Assembly (NCBI RefSeq): GCF_027533845.1
Contig: NZ_JAPZVN010000009.1
Location: 232,423-296,422 of the forward strand
DNA from: Streptomyces sp. RPT161
GTDB taxonomy: Bacteria; Actinomycetota; Actinomycetes; Streptomycetales; Streptomycetaceae
Length of the DNA stretch: 64,000 bases
Direction: 5' to 3'
Part shown: positions 54,366 through 62,859 of the stretch, one piece after another
Numbering within the stretch: position 1 is the stretch's first letter
Layout of the letters: each line of letters opens with the position of its first letter
Made by a program: the position numbers and the translations under genes
Notes under the pieces: model-generated
Databases searched by the model: none
What the model was told of the DNA's origin: nothing
Seen by the model: the letters and a program-made list of their open reading frames with translations, nothing else

Positions 54366-55600
54366 AGGTCGCCCTGGTCTCAGAACACGCCAGCCCCCTG
54401 GCCACGTTGGGCGAGGTGGACGCGGGCGGGCAGAACGTGCACGTGGCGGCGCTCGCCGGAGCGCTCGCCGACCGGGGACACGAGGTCACCGTCTACACCC
54501 GGCGCGATGCCAGAACCCTGCCCACCGAGATTCCACTGCGCGACGGTGTCACCGTGCACCACGTACCAGCCGGGCCGCCGCGGCGAATACCCAAGGACGA
54601 ACTACTGCCCCACATGGGGAAGTTCGGCGTCTACCTGGCCCGCCACTGGTCGCGGCACCCGCCGGACCTGGTGCACTCGCACTTTTGGATGTCCGGCCTG
54701 GCCGCCTTGCGCGGCGCCCACGACCTCGGCGTTCCCGTCGTCCACACCTACCACGCCCTCGGCTCTGTCAAGCGCCGCCACCAGGGCGCCGCCGACACCA
54801 GTTCGCGCAACCGGATCGTGCTCGAGATCGCGATCGGGCGCGCATGCCACCGCATCATCGCCACCTGCCGCGATGAAGTACGCGAACTACACGCCATGGG
54901 CATCCCCACCGAACACGTCCGAGTGGTGCCGTGCGGCGTGGACGTCGACCGCTTCGTCCCTCATGGCGAACGGGCCCAACGGCACGGGTGGCCACGGCTG
55001 CTCCAGGTCGGGCGCCTGGTTCCGCGCAAGGGGACGGACCTGGCCATCGCCGCCCTCGCCCGGATTCCCGCCGCGGAACTGCTCGTCGCCGGCGGCCCCC
55101 CGCTGGAACGGCTGGCGGGTGATCCGGAGGCCAGGCGGCTGGCCAAACTGGCCGCCGAAGCCGGGGTGGGCGACCGGCTCGTCATGTTGGGCGGCGTACC
55201 GCGCAAGGACATGCCCGCCCTGCTTCGCAGCGCCGATCTGGTGCTGTGCCCGTCGGTGTACGAACCGTTCGGCATCACGCCGCTTGAGGCGATGGCCTGC
55301 GGAGTGCCCGTGGTCGCCACCGCGGTCGGAGGCCATCTGGACACGGTCGCCCATGGCACCACCGGACGACTCGTCACCCCGGCCAACGCCGTCGAACTGT
55401 CCAACGGGATAAGGGAGTTGCTCGGCTCCCCACGTCTGCGGGCCGCCTACGGCGCTGCCGGGCGGCGCCGGGTGCTCAGGCGGTTCAGCTGGGACCGGGT
55501 GGCGGCGGCCACCGAACAGGTCTACGACGAGACCCTGGTCGACGCGTCGCGGGGAACCGCCGTCCGGACCCGGGCAACCGACGTGAGGACGGCACGATGA
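54353..55600 (+). CDS. Glycosyltransferase family 4
   Basis: This 415-residue retaining glycosyltransferase has an N-terminal GEVDAGGQNVHVAALAGAL (sucrose-phosphate-synthase/MshA-like), a phosphate/nucleotide loop with VGRLVPRKGTDLAIAA, and EPFGITPLEAMACGVPVVAT. It overlaps the preceding gene by 13 bases and the SIS gene by four. It is part of the tightly packed glycan operon. Confidence 0.9.
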   Translation: MPQLKVALVSEHASPLATLGEVDAGGQNVHVAALAGALADRGHEVTVYTRRDARTLPTEIPLRDGVTVHHVPAGPPRRIPKDELLPHMGKFGVYLARHWSRHPPDLVHSHFWMSGLAALRGAHDLGVPVVHTYHALGSVKRRHQGAADTSSRNRIVLEIAIGRACHRIIATCRDEVRELHAMGIPTEHVRVVPCGVDVDRFVPHGERAQRHGWPRLLQVGRLVPRKGTDLAIAALARIPAAELLVAGGPPLERLAGDPEARRLAKLAAEAGVGDRLVMLGGVPRKDMPALLRSADLVLCPSVYEPFGITPLEAMACGVPVVATAVGGHLDTVAHGTTGRLVTPANAVELSNGIRELLGSPRLRAAYGAAGRRRVLRRFSWDRVAAATEQVYDETLVDASRGTAVRTRATDVRTAR

Positions 55601-56286
55601 GACACTCCTTCGACCACTCCGCGGACATCCGGGACGCCGCAGCGCGCGGCGGCACCGACCCCGCCAGCGAGCACTGCCGCGTCCTGCAGAGCGCTTTGGT
55701 GGAACTGCGCCGCGAACACGCCCCGCTGCTCACCGGGTGGGGCCGGCTGCTGGCGGGCGTCCTGTCCGGCGGAGGCCGGCTGCTGGCGGCCGGAAACGGC
55801 GGCAGCGCAGCGCAGGCGCAGCACCTGACCGCGGAACTGGTCGGCCGGTACCGCACCGACCGCCCCGCGTACTCGGCGATCTCCCTGCACGCCGAAACGT
55901 CGAGTGTGACCGCCATCGGCAACGACTACGGCTTCGACGAGTTGTTCGCGCGACAGGTGACCGCGCACGGCCGTCCCGGGGATGTGCTGGTGCTGATGTC
56001 CACCTCGGGACGCAGCCCCAACCTGCTGCGCGCCGCCGACGCCGCACACGCGGGTGACCTCGTCGTATGGGCGATGACCGGACCACGCCCCAACCCGCTG
56101 GCCACCCGGGCGGATGCCGCACTGTGCGTCAGCGCCGAACACACCGCGACCGTGCAGGAAACCCATCTGGTCGCCCTGCATCTGCTCTGTGAGGCGTTCG
56201 ACGCGGCACTGGCCGGCGCCACGACGAGCGAGGCCATCTCCGTACACCCGCTCCGCGGCCCGTACGACCGTGTGCCCCCGAACTGA
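55597..56286 (+). CDS. gmhA: Sedoheptulose-7-phosphate isomerase (GmhA, SIS domain)
   Basis: This 229-residue SIS-domain isomerase converts sedoheptulose 7-phosphate to glycero-manno-heptose 7-phosphate, the first step to ADP-heptose. Motifs: AAGNGGSAAQAQHLTAELVG, STSGRSPNL and a C-terminal ETHLVALHLLCEAFD that holds the catalytic Glu/His region. The start overlaps the GT4 stop. It closes the first operon; the convergent YbdK gene ends 26 bp away. Confidence 0.9.
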   Translation: MRHSFDHSADIRDAAARGGTDPASEHCRVLQSALVELRREHAPLLTGWGRLLAGVLSGGGRLLAAGNGGSAAQAQHLTAELVGRYRTDRPAYSAISLHAETSSVTAIGNDYGFDELFARQVTAHGRPGDVLVLMSTSGRSPNLLRAADAAHAGDLVVWAMTGPRPNPLATRADAALCVSAEHTATVQETHLVALHLLCEAFDAALAGATTSEAISVHPLRGPYDRVPPN

Positions 56287-56312
56287 CCCTCCGTCCGTTC
56301 CATCGGCCCATG

Positions 56313-57443
56313 TCACCGCGCGGTGGTGCGGGCCACCGCGGCCCGGGAGACGTCGGCGAGACAGCCGCGTGCGGCGTAGGCCGCCCGCTGGACCCCCGCG
56401 CCGGTGCCTCGGCTGAGCAACTGGTCCAGGAGGCGTTCGCAAGTCATCGCGTCGTCCTGGGACAGTGTCCGCCGCACGTGACGCAACAGCGTCCTCACCA
56501 CCTCGGCGGCGGGGGCCGGTGTGTGCGTCAACGGGTGCAGGAGCCGCCCGTCCAGCCCGAAGCGGCTGGCCCGCCAGGCAGCCAGCCGCAGGACCTGCGC
56601 GGACACGGGGTCCGGGGGTCGGCCGGCACGCCACTCTCGCGCCGCGGTCTCCACGAGCCCTCGCGCGAGCGCCGCCACCAGCACGGCGTCGTCCGCCTCC
56701 AGGCAGACATCGGCGACCCGGATCTCCACGGTGGGAAGGTGATGGGAAAGCCGCGCGTCGAAATAGACCATTCCCTCGTCCAACAAGGTTCCTGTACGCA
56801 ACAACTCACACACCAGTGAGTGATAGGCCTTGCTGGATCCGAACAGCTCTGTCGGCCCGGCAGTGGGCCAGCGGTTCCACATCTGGTACCGGTAGCTGGC
56901 GTAGCCGCTGTCGCGGCCCTGCCAGTACGGCGAGTTCGCACTCAGCGCGATGAGCGGCGCCAACCAAGGCCGGATGCGGTCGATGACCGCGGCTCCCTCC
57001 TCCTGTGAGGCCACTTCAACATGAACGTGGCAACCGCAGCTGAGCTGCTCCCGCGTGGTCAGACCGAACGTCTCGGCCATCCGCTCGTAGCGCCGTGACC
57101 GGCTCAGAGTCGGGTCGACGGGGACCGGTGAGGTGGCCAGCGCCGCCACCTCCGCTCCCACTTCGCGAGCTCTGCGCGACAAGGCGGCGCGGCTCGCGCG
57201 GACTTGTTCGGCGAGTTCCTCCAGCTGAGCACAGGGCCGGGTGGCGATCTCCAACTGCTCCGCCTGAAGTTCCGTCTGGAACCCGTCCGCTTCCCCGTAC
57301 AGCTCCATGACCTGTTCACCGACCGCCTTCGCCGCTCCCGAGTCCGGGTCGACCAGGAGAAGCTCCTCTTCCACACCAAGACGGCGTGTCTGACACCCGG
57401 CAGGCGCACGCCCACCACGGCGGATGGGCGAATACTCACCCAT
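56313..57443 (-). CDS. YbdK-type carboxylate-amine ligase (glutamate-cysteine ligase 2 family)
   Basis: This 376-residue ATP-dependent ligase has the N-terminal LGVEEELLLVDPDSG, CGCHVHVEVAS metal/substrate loop and a C-terminal VEIRVADVCLEADDAVLVAAL. Enterobacterial YbdK makes gamma-glutamylcysteine weakly. The ATG at 57443 follows a GGAGTG site. It points against both glycan operons and separates them. Whether it is part of the same system (for example adding an amino acid) is unknown. Confidence 0.88.
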   Translation of the reverse strand: MGEYSPIRRGGRAPAGCQTRRLGVEEELLLVDPDSGAAKAVGEQVMELYGEADGFQTELQAEQLEIATRPCAQLEELAEQVRASRAALSRRAREVGAEVAALATSPVPVDPTLSRSRRYERMAETFGLTTREQLSCGCHVHVEVASQEEGAAVIDRIRPWLAPLIALSANSPYWQGRDSGYASYRYQMWNRWPTAGPTELFGSSKAYHSLVCELLRTGTLLDEGMVYFDARLSHHLPTVEIRVADVCLEADDAVLVAALARGLVETAAREWRAGRPPDPVSAQVLRLAAWRASRFGLDGRLLHPLTHTPAPAAEVVRTLLRHVRRTLSQDDAMTCERLLDQLLSRGTGAGVQRAAYAARGCLADVSRAAVARTTAR

Positions 57444-57594
57444 GCCCACTCCTGACCACTCGAAGTTGGGGCCAAGGTTCGGCTCACCAACAGCCATGCA
57501 CAGCGATCGGCTGTGAGACGACCGGTCATCGCATCTCCATGATGCCCATCCGAAGGCCACCCGTCAGCAGTACGGCTCAGGTCGCGAATCCGGC

Positions 57595-57630
57595 GCACTA
57601 CAAGCAGGCTGGGTACTCGGACGGCCGTGG
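57595..57630 (+). promoter_or_regulatory. Conserved upstream element of the glycan operons (copy B)
   Basis: GCAGGCTGGGTACTCGGACG starts at 57604, 82 bp before the leader ORF ATG. It matches copy A (47808) at 18 of 20 positions. It is the likely promoter of the second operon. Confidence 0.6.
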
Positions 57631-57685
57631 ACGGCACCGTGGGAAGACCAGCCTCTGCTGGCACTTCACCGGGCAAGGAGGCGAA

Positions 57686-57841
57686 ATGCGGGCTCCCAGG
57701 CGACAGTGGTGCAGGGCAGTCGTATCCGGCCCGGCGAACGCCGTCGGATCGCATCCGGACTCCGTCACCCGTTCGGCCGACAGTCTCGTCGTGGCGCGGG
57801 TCGGCGTGCTCGCGCCGTTCACCGTGGGTGCGCACTCATGA
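57686..57841 (+). CDS. 51-codon leader ORF, epimerase-start paralogue, coupled to hldE
   Basis: It begins after an AAGGAGG site and reads MRAPRRQWCRAVVSGPANAV..., nearly identical at its start to the epimerase at 47893 (MRAPRRRWTRAVVTGGAGFV). The first 23 bases differ at one position. After ~23 codons similarity fades and it ends in TGA overlapping the hldE ATG. It may be a truncated copy of the epimerase start now serving as a translational leader for hldE, which itself lacks a good ribosome site. Confidence 0.6.
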   Translation: MRAPRRQWCRAVVSGPANAVGSHPDSVTRSADSLVVARVGVLAPFTVGAHS

Positions 57842-59235
57842 GGAAGCGACCGCTCGTGGTGGTCGGCGACGCACTCCTGGACCGGGACATCGACGGGCAG
57901 GCGACCAGACTCGCCCCCGACGCGCCCGCACCGGTGGTGGAGGTCCACGGTGTGCGGACGCGCCCAGGTGGTGCGGGTCTGGCCGCGGCACTCGCCGCCC
58001 GCGACGGGCGCGAGGTCATCCTGGTCACCGCGCTGGGCCAGGGCGAAGCCGACGACACGGTGCGGTCCCTGCTCGCCGACCGGGTCCGGATCGTGGATTT
58101 CCCGCTGAACGGCACCATCCCCGTCAAGTCCCGGGTAAGGGCGGGTAACCGGCCACTGGCCCGGCTTGACGACGGCGGAGGCACGCCGGGCGAGCCCACG
58201 GAACCGGTACGCCGGGCGATCGCGGAGGCCGGGGCTGTCCTCGTCTCCGACTACGGCAGGGGCACCGCCTGCGCCCTGCGGTCCCAGCTCGCCGAAGCCG
58301 CACAGCGCGTACCCGTGGTGTGGGATCCGCATCCGCGTGGCGGCGCGCCGGTACCCGGAGTGCGCCTCGCGACCCCCAACGCGACGGAAGCGCGCGCGCT
58401 CACCGAGCATATGGTCGCCGCCGACGGCAATCCGCTGCGTCAGTACGCGGCCCGCGCCGACGCCCTGTGCGACCACTGGCACGCGGCCGCGGTGGTCATC
58501 ACATTGGGTGAGCGCGGTGCGCTGCTCAGCCGTGGCAGCGCCTCGCCCATGCTGCTACCCGCCCGGCGCCAGGCGGCGGGCGATCCGTGCGGCGCGGGTG
58601 ACTGCTTCGCCGCCACCGCGGCCAGCGCGCTGGCCGACGGAGGGCTGATCGAGGAGGCGGTGCAGTGCGCGGTGACCGCCGCCACGGACTTCGTCGCCCA
58701 CGGCGGCGTGGGCAATCCCGCCCTGTGGAGTGCCCCGAGCACGACGCGGGCCGAGCCGGTGCCGCAGAGCGCGGATCCGTTCGCCCTGGCGAGGTCGGTG
58801 CGTGCCAGTGGCGGGACCGTGGTCGCGGCGGGCGGCTGCTTCGACCTGCTGCACGTGGGACACGTAGGGCTGCTGGAGTCGGCGCGCCGGGCGGGCGACT
58901 GCCTCATCGTGTGCATGAACGGCGATGCCTCCGTCACCCGGCTCAAGGGACCGGGACGACCGCTGGTGCCTGCGGCAGACCGTGCCCGCGTGCTCAGTGC
59001 GCTGGCCTGCGTGGACGCGGTGGCCGTCTTCGACGAGGACGTCCCCGTCGAACTGCTGCGCAAACTGCGGCCCGATGTCTGGGTGAAGGGCGGCGACTAC
59101 ACCGCGGAAGCGCTCCCCGAGGCCGATGTCCTACGCTCCTGGGGCGGCCAGGCCCTCGTCCTCCCGTACATCGACGGCCGTTCCACCACCGAACTTGCCC
59201 TGCGGGCCGCCGCCGCGGCGGTACGGACCGAGTAG
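57838..59235 (+). CDS. hldE: Bifunctional heptose-7-phosphate kinase / heptose-1-phosphate adenylyltransferase (HldE)
   Basis: This 465-residue enzyme has an N-terminal PfkB/ribokinase domain (about residues 1-300; GDALLDRD, RPGGAGLAAALA, DPCGAGDCFAATAA) and a C-terminal nucleotidyltransferase domain (about 320-460; GGCFDLLHVGHVGLLESA with the HxGH motif, MNGDASVTRLKGPGRPLVP). It makes heptose 1,7-bisphosphate and, after GmhB, ADP-heptose. The ATG at 57838 overlaps the leader ORF stop, so translation depends on the leader. First enzyme gene of the second operon. Confidence 0.93.
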   Translation: MRKRPLVVVGDALLDRDIDGQATRLAPDAPAPVVEVHGVRTRPGGAGLAAALAARDGREVILVTALGQGEADDTVRSLLADRVRIVDFPLNGTIPVKSRVRAGNRPLARLDDGGGTPGEPTEPVRRAIAEAGAVLVSDYGRGTACALRSQLAEAAQRVPVVWDPHPRGGAPVPGVRLATPNATEARALTEHMVAADGNPLRQYAARADALCDHWHAAAVVITLGERGALLSRGSASPMLLPARRQAAGDPCGAGDCFAATAASALADGGLIEEAVQCAVTAATDFVAHGGVGNPALWSAPSTTRAEPVPQSADPFALARSVRASGGTVVAAGGCFDLLHVGHVGLLESARRAGDCLIVCMNGDASVTRLKGPGRPLVPAADRARVLSALACVDAVAVFDEDVPVELLRKLRPDVWVKGGDYTAEALPEADVLRSWGGQALVLPYIDGRSTTELALRAAAAAVRTE

Positions 59236-59248
59236 CGGGTTGATCGTG

Positions 59249-60262
59249 ATGGGCCTCAGTACGTCCGAACAGCCGCCCGTTCGCCAGGTCCTGGTGCTCC
59301 GGGCGCTCGGCCTCGGCGACCTGCTGGCGGCCGTGCCCGCCCTGCGGGCGCTGCGCCGCCGCCTGCCGGACCACCGCATCACCCTGGCGTGTTCGGCCGA
59401 ACTGGCCGACGCCGTGGCCACCATCGGGAGCGTCCACCGGTTGCTGCCGACCACCGCACCGGGCCGCTCGGTTCCCGAACGTCTGATCTGGGCAGGCCGC
59501 CCCCCGGACATCGCGGTCGACCTGCACGGCAGCGGAGCCGCGAGCTGCCTGCCGCTGAGGGCCCTGCGCCCGTCGGCGCTGCTCGCCTACGCCGAGCCCT
59601 GCGGTCCGCCCTGGCTGCCCGAGGAACACGAAAGGTCCCGCTGGTGCCGCCTGCTGGACTGGTACGGACTGCCCGCCGACCCTGGTGATCTCGCGATCAC
59701 GGCGCCCGACACGCGCACATCCGCGCCAGGTGCCATCGTGATCCACCCGGGAGCCGAGGCGGCGGCCCGCCGTTGGCCCGCCGAGCGGTTCGCGGCGGTG
59801 GCGCAGGCGCTGCACCGATGCGGTCACCGCGTCGTCGTCACGGCGGGCGCGGGAGAAGGCCACCTGGCGAACTCCGTGGCCGTGCAGGCAGGGCTGCCGC
59901 CGGGCAGCGTGGTCGGCGGGACGGCTGACATCCCGTTCAAACGGTTGGCCGCGCTGCTCGCCCACGCCAGAGCGGTGGTGGTGGGCGACACCGGGTTGGC
60001 CCATCTCGCCAGCGCACTGGGCACACCGTCCGTCGTCCTATTCGGCCCCGTGCACCCGCGGCTGTGGGGACCGCCCGCCGACGGGCCGCATCGGGTGCTG
60101 TGGCACGGCGACCCGGACGGCGACGGGCGCCCGGGAGACGCCCATGGCCAGCAGCCGGACGAACGGCTGCTACGCATCACCGTCGAGGAGGTACTGGACG
60201 CCGTCAACACGCTTCCACCCGGCCCGGCGCGCAGGCACAGGCTGACCGGGACGGACGGCTGA
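59249..60262 (+). CDS. GT9-family glycosyltransferase (heptosyltransferase-like), second
   Basis: This 337-residue GT9 protein has VLVLRALGLGDLLAAVPAL at the N-terminus, IVIHPGAEAAARRWPAERFA in the middle and VVVGDTGLAHLASALGTPSV at the C-terminus, matching heptosyltransferases. The ATG at 59249 is chosen; GTG 59246 is equally possible. It overlaps the next gene by one base. It lies with HldE in the second operon. Confidence 0.9.
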   Translation: MGLSTSEQPPVRQVLVLRALGLGDLLAAVPALRALRRRLPDHRITLACSAELADAVATIGSVHRLLPTTAPGRSVPERLIWAGRPPDIAVDLHGSGAASCLPLRALRPSALLAYAEPCGPPWLPEEHERSRWCRLLDWYGLPADPGDLAITAPDTRTSAPGAIVIHPGAEAAARRWPAERFAAVAQALHRCGHRVVVTAGAGEGHLANSVAVQAGLPPGSVVGGTADIPFKRLAALLAHARAVVVGDTGLAHLASALGTPSVVLFGPVHPRLWGPPADGPHRVLWHGDPDGDGRPGDAHGQQPDERLLRITVEEVLDAVNTLPPGPARRHRLTGTDG

Positions 60263-61158
60263 TGAGCGCGGCACGACAACGCCCCGCCATCGGCCTGGTG
60301 GTGATCACGCGCAACCGGCGCTCACGGCTGCTGGCCACGCTCAGCCGACTGGGCGCGCTACCCGGTCGGCCGCCGATCGTGGTGGTGGACAACGCCTCCG
60401 TAGACGGCACGTCCGCCGCGGTACGTGCCGACTTCCGCGACGTGCGGGTGCTGCGGCTGGCTCGCAACGAGGGAGCCGTCGCCCGGAACCACGGCGTCGC
60501 ATTGTTCGACAGCCGTTACGTCGCGTTCAGCGACGACGACTCGTGGTGGGACGCGGAGGCACTGCCACGGGCGGTCGCCGCCTTCGACGCCCATCCCCGA
60601 CTCGGTCTGCTGGCCGCGGCCACCCGCGTCGGGACCAGTGAGCGGCCCGACCCCCTGAACGCATTGCTGGCCGGCTCCCCTCTCGGCACCGCCCCCGACC
60701 TGCCCGGCCCCTCCGTGCTCGGGTTCCTCGCCTGCGCCAGCGTGGTGCGCCGGGCGGCGTTCGTGGATGCCGGGGGGTTCCATCCGCTGCTGCACTTCGG
60801 CGGGGAGGAAGCGCTGCTCGCCATCGACTTGACCGCCCGTGGCTGGGGGGTCGCACACTGCCCGCGAGTCATCGCCCGGCACGAGCCCGATGTCGGTCCC
60901 CGCCCGGGCCGGGTGACGCGCGTGCGACGCAACGAGCTGCTGACGGCGTACCTGCGCAGGCCGTGGTCGTGCGCGGCAGCGCTCACCGCGCGCACGGCCC
61001 GCGACGCGCTCCGGGACTCGCAGGCACGCCAGGCTCTGGCGGAGACACTGCCCCGGCTGCCCAGCGCACTGCTGCACCGAAGGCCGGTGCCCGGCTGGCT
61101 GGAACGCGAGCTGCGGGCCGTTGCGACGGGATCGTCCAGTGCGGCCCAGCACCGCTGA
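60262..61158 (+). CDS. Glycosyltransferase family 2, second
   Basis: This 298-residue GT2 has VVITRNRRSRLL, VVVDNASVDGTS, the metal-binding FSDDDSWWD, and a C-terminal RRAAFVDAGGFHPLLHFGGEE. No clear membrane segment is present. It is the last gene of the second operon and ends five bases before the convergent MFS gene. Confidence 0.9.
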   Translation: MSAARQRPAIGLVVITRNRRSRLLATLSRLGALPGRPPIVVVDNASVDGTSAAVRADFRDVRVLRLARNEGAVARNHGVALFDSRYVAFSDDDSWWDAEALPRAVAAFDAHPRLGLLAAATRVGTSERPDPLNALLAGSPLGTAPDLPGPSVLGFLACASVVRRAAFVDAGGFHPLLHFGGEEALLAIDLTARGWGVAHCPRVIARHEPDVGPRPGRVTRVRRNELLTAYLRRPWSCAAALTARTARDALRDSQARQALAETLPRLPSALLHRRPVPGWLERELRAVATGSSSAAQHR

Positions 61159-61162
61159 CCCG

Positions 61163-62512
61163 TCAGGACGCGGTGGCGAACGCCTCCCGCACCGGTGCCG
61201 GCGAGACCCGCTGGAGGCGGCCGTGGGCCAGGGCACCCGCGCCGATCACCGCCGCGATGATCAGACCACCGGCGACCAGCGCGCCACGCGCGCCCGCGAC
61301 CTGGATGAGCAGGCCGAGCGCGGGCGGGCCGGCGAGGCCCCAGCCGGTGCTGACGCTGTTCCACACGCCGAGGACGCGGCCCCGCATGTGCGGGGGCGGA
61401 TCGGTCTGCAGGATCGTGGTGGCCGCGGTGTCCGAGATCGACTCGACGATCGCCATCGGTACCACCACGACCAGCAACATGAGCAGTAGCGGAGCGCATC
61501 CGGCGACCATCTGGAGCAGCCCACCGGCGGCGGCCAGGACCGCCACCAGGCGGACCGAGGGACGACGCAGCCGCCCGGCCAGCACCGCACCGGCTGTGCC
61601 GCCGATGGCCAGGACGGTGGAGACCACACCGTAGGCGGCCGGGCCGCCGTGCAGGGGGCCGGTGACCAGCGTCGCCAGGGTCAAGGCGTAGTTGCGGCCC
61701 AGCACGGCGCTCACCGCCGTGATCACCATGAGCGCCACGAGACGGCGGCGGCCCATGAAGAACGCCAGGCCCTCGCGCAATCCCATGCGGGGCTCGTCAG
61801 CGGCGCGCCCGCGCGGTGGCGTCGGCGCGGCCTTCCGTTCCCGCGCCACCGGGCGCAGAAAGGGAATGACCGCGGAGACGAACAGGAACGACAGCCCGTT
61901 GACGACGTAGGCACCGGCCTCCCCGACCACCGCGATGGTGATCCCGGCCAGCGCCGTACCGGCCAGCCGGCCGACGCTGTGCACCACGGAGCCCAGCGCG
62001 ATGGCGGAAGGCACGTCGCTCTCCGGTACCAGGTCGTTGCCCAGCAGCGAGGTGGCCGGTCCGTCCACCGTCGCCACCAGACCGGTGACGGCGGCCATCA
62101 CCATGAGCGCCGGGACGCTGAGCATGTGGAACGACACCAGGGCGGCGGTGGTGAACGCCATGGTCCCCAGCACCGCCTGGCTGACGGCTGCCGTCAGCTT
62201 GCGCGGCCAGGCGTCCACCGCGGCGCCACCGAGCAGTCCCACCAGCAGCCCCGGCGCGGCCTGGACGGAGAGCGAGAGCCCGGTCATCGCGGCGGAGCCG
62301 GTCAACTGCAGCACCAGGAGGTTCTGCACGGTGAGCTGCATCCAGGTGCCGAGGTTGGAGAACAGGTTCGCCGTGGACCACCACCGCATGCTGCGGCTGC
62401 GCAGGCAGCGCCAGGGCGAACGCTCCGGGCGCGCGGGCGTCGGTGTGGGGCGATGTTCTTCGAGGGTGTCGGCGGTCAGCTGGGCAGGGGTGAGTTCAAC
62501 GGCAACAGGCAC
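61163..62512 (-). CDS. MFS transporter (EntS/MFS_3-like exporter)
   Basis: This 449-residue protein has about twelve hydrophobic helices and a polar N-terminus of ~40 residues. Segments such as MRWWSTANLFSNLGTWMQLT and NDLVPESDVPSAIALGSVVH are typical of the enterobactin-exporter-like MFS_3 family. The GTG start at 62512 has only a weak ribosome site. It could export a product of the neighbouring cluster, though it is transcribed toward it. Confidence 0.88.
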   Translation of the reverse strand: MPVAVELTPAQLTADTLEEHRPTPTPARPERSPWRCLRSRSMRWWSTANLFSNLGTWMQLTVQNLLVLQLTGSAAMTGLSLSVQAAPGLLVGLLGGAAVDAWPRKLTAAVSQAVLGTMAFTTAALVSFHMLSVPALMVMAAVTGLVATVDGPATSLLGNDLVPESDVPSAIALGSVVHSVGRLAGTALAGITIAVVGEAGAYVVNGLSFLFVSAVIPFLRPVARERKAAPTPPRGRAADEPRMGLREGLAFFMGRRRLVALMVITAVSAVLGRNYALTLATLVTGPLHGGPAAYGVVSTVLAIGGTAGAVLAGRLRRPSVRLVAVLAAAGGLLQMVAGCAPLLLMLLVVVVPMAIVESISDTAATTILQTDPPPHMRGRVLGVWNSVSTGWGLAGPPALGLLIQVAGARGALVAGGLIIAAVIGAGALAHGRLQRVSPAPVREAFATAS

Positions 62513-62859
62513 GAGGCGGTATCCCGGTCAGCGCGAGAGGCGCGGTGGCACGGCGGTGAAGCGGACAGAGCCCCGCCTTGGGGCGGCGGGTGCTTCGTGG
62601 TCCGCGGCTCTCGACGGTGAGAGCGGCACGTCGAAAAGTCTCACAGACGCCCGCCGTGCACCGGAAGACAACACCTCGTGCCCATGACCCGAGCACCACC
62701 CCAACGCCCCTGTGCCAAAGGGAGGTTGGCCGACCGAGTGGCATTGCTCACACGCGGCGAGCGGCCGGTCGGCACCCGGCCGACCAACCACTCACCTGAC
62801 CCGCTGATGTGTCCGTCGTCACACGACCGGGCAGGCCCGCGGACCCGGCCGTGCGGTGC
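62513..62859. other. Intergenic stretch between the MFS and catalase genes
   Basis: About 345 bp, upstream of the MFS gene and downstream of the catalase gene. No gene was recognised. Confidence 0.35.

Noticed and set aside
57604..57620. A sigma-B-type promoter (GGGTAC as -10) in copy B of the conserved element
   Set aside because: Copy A has AAGTAC at the same place, and no GTTT-like -35 lies 14-16 bp upstream in either copy.
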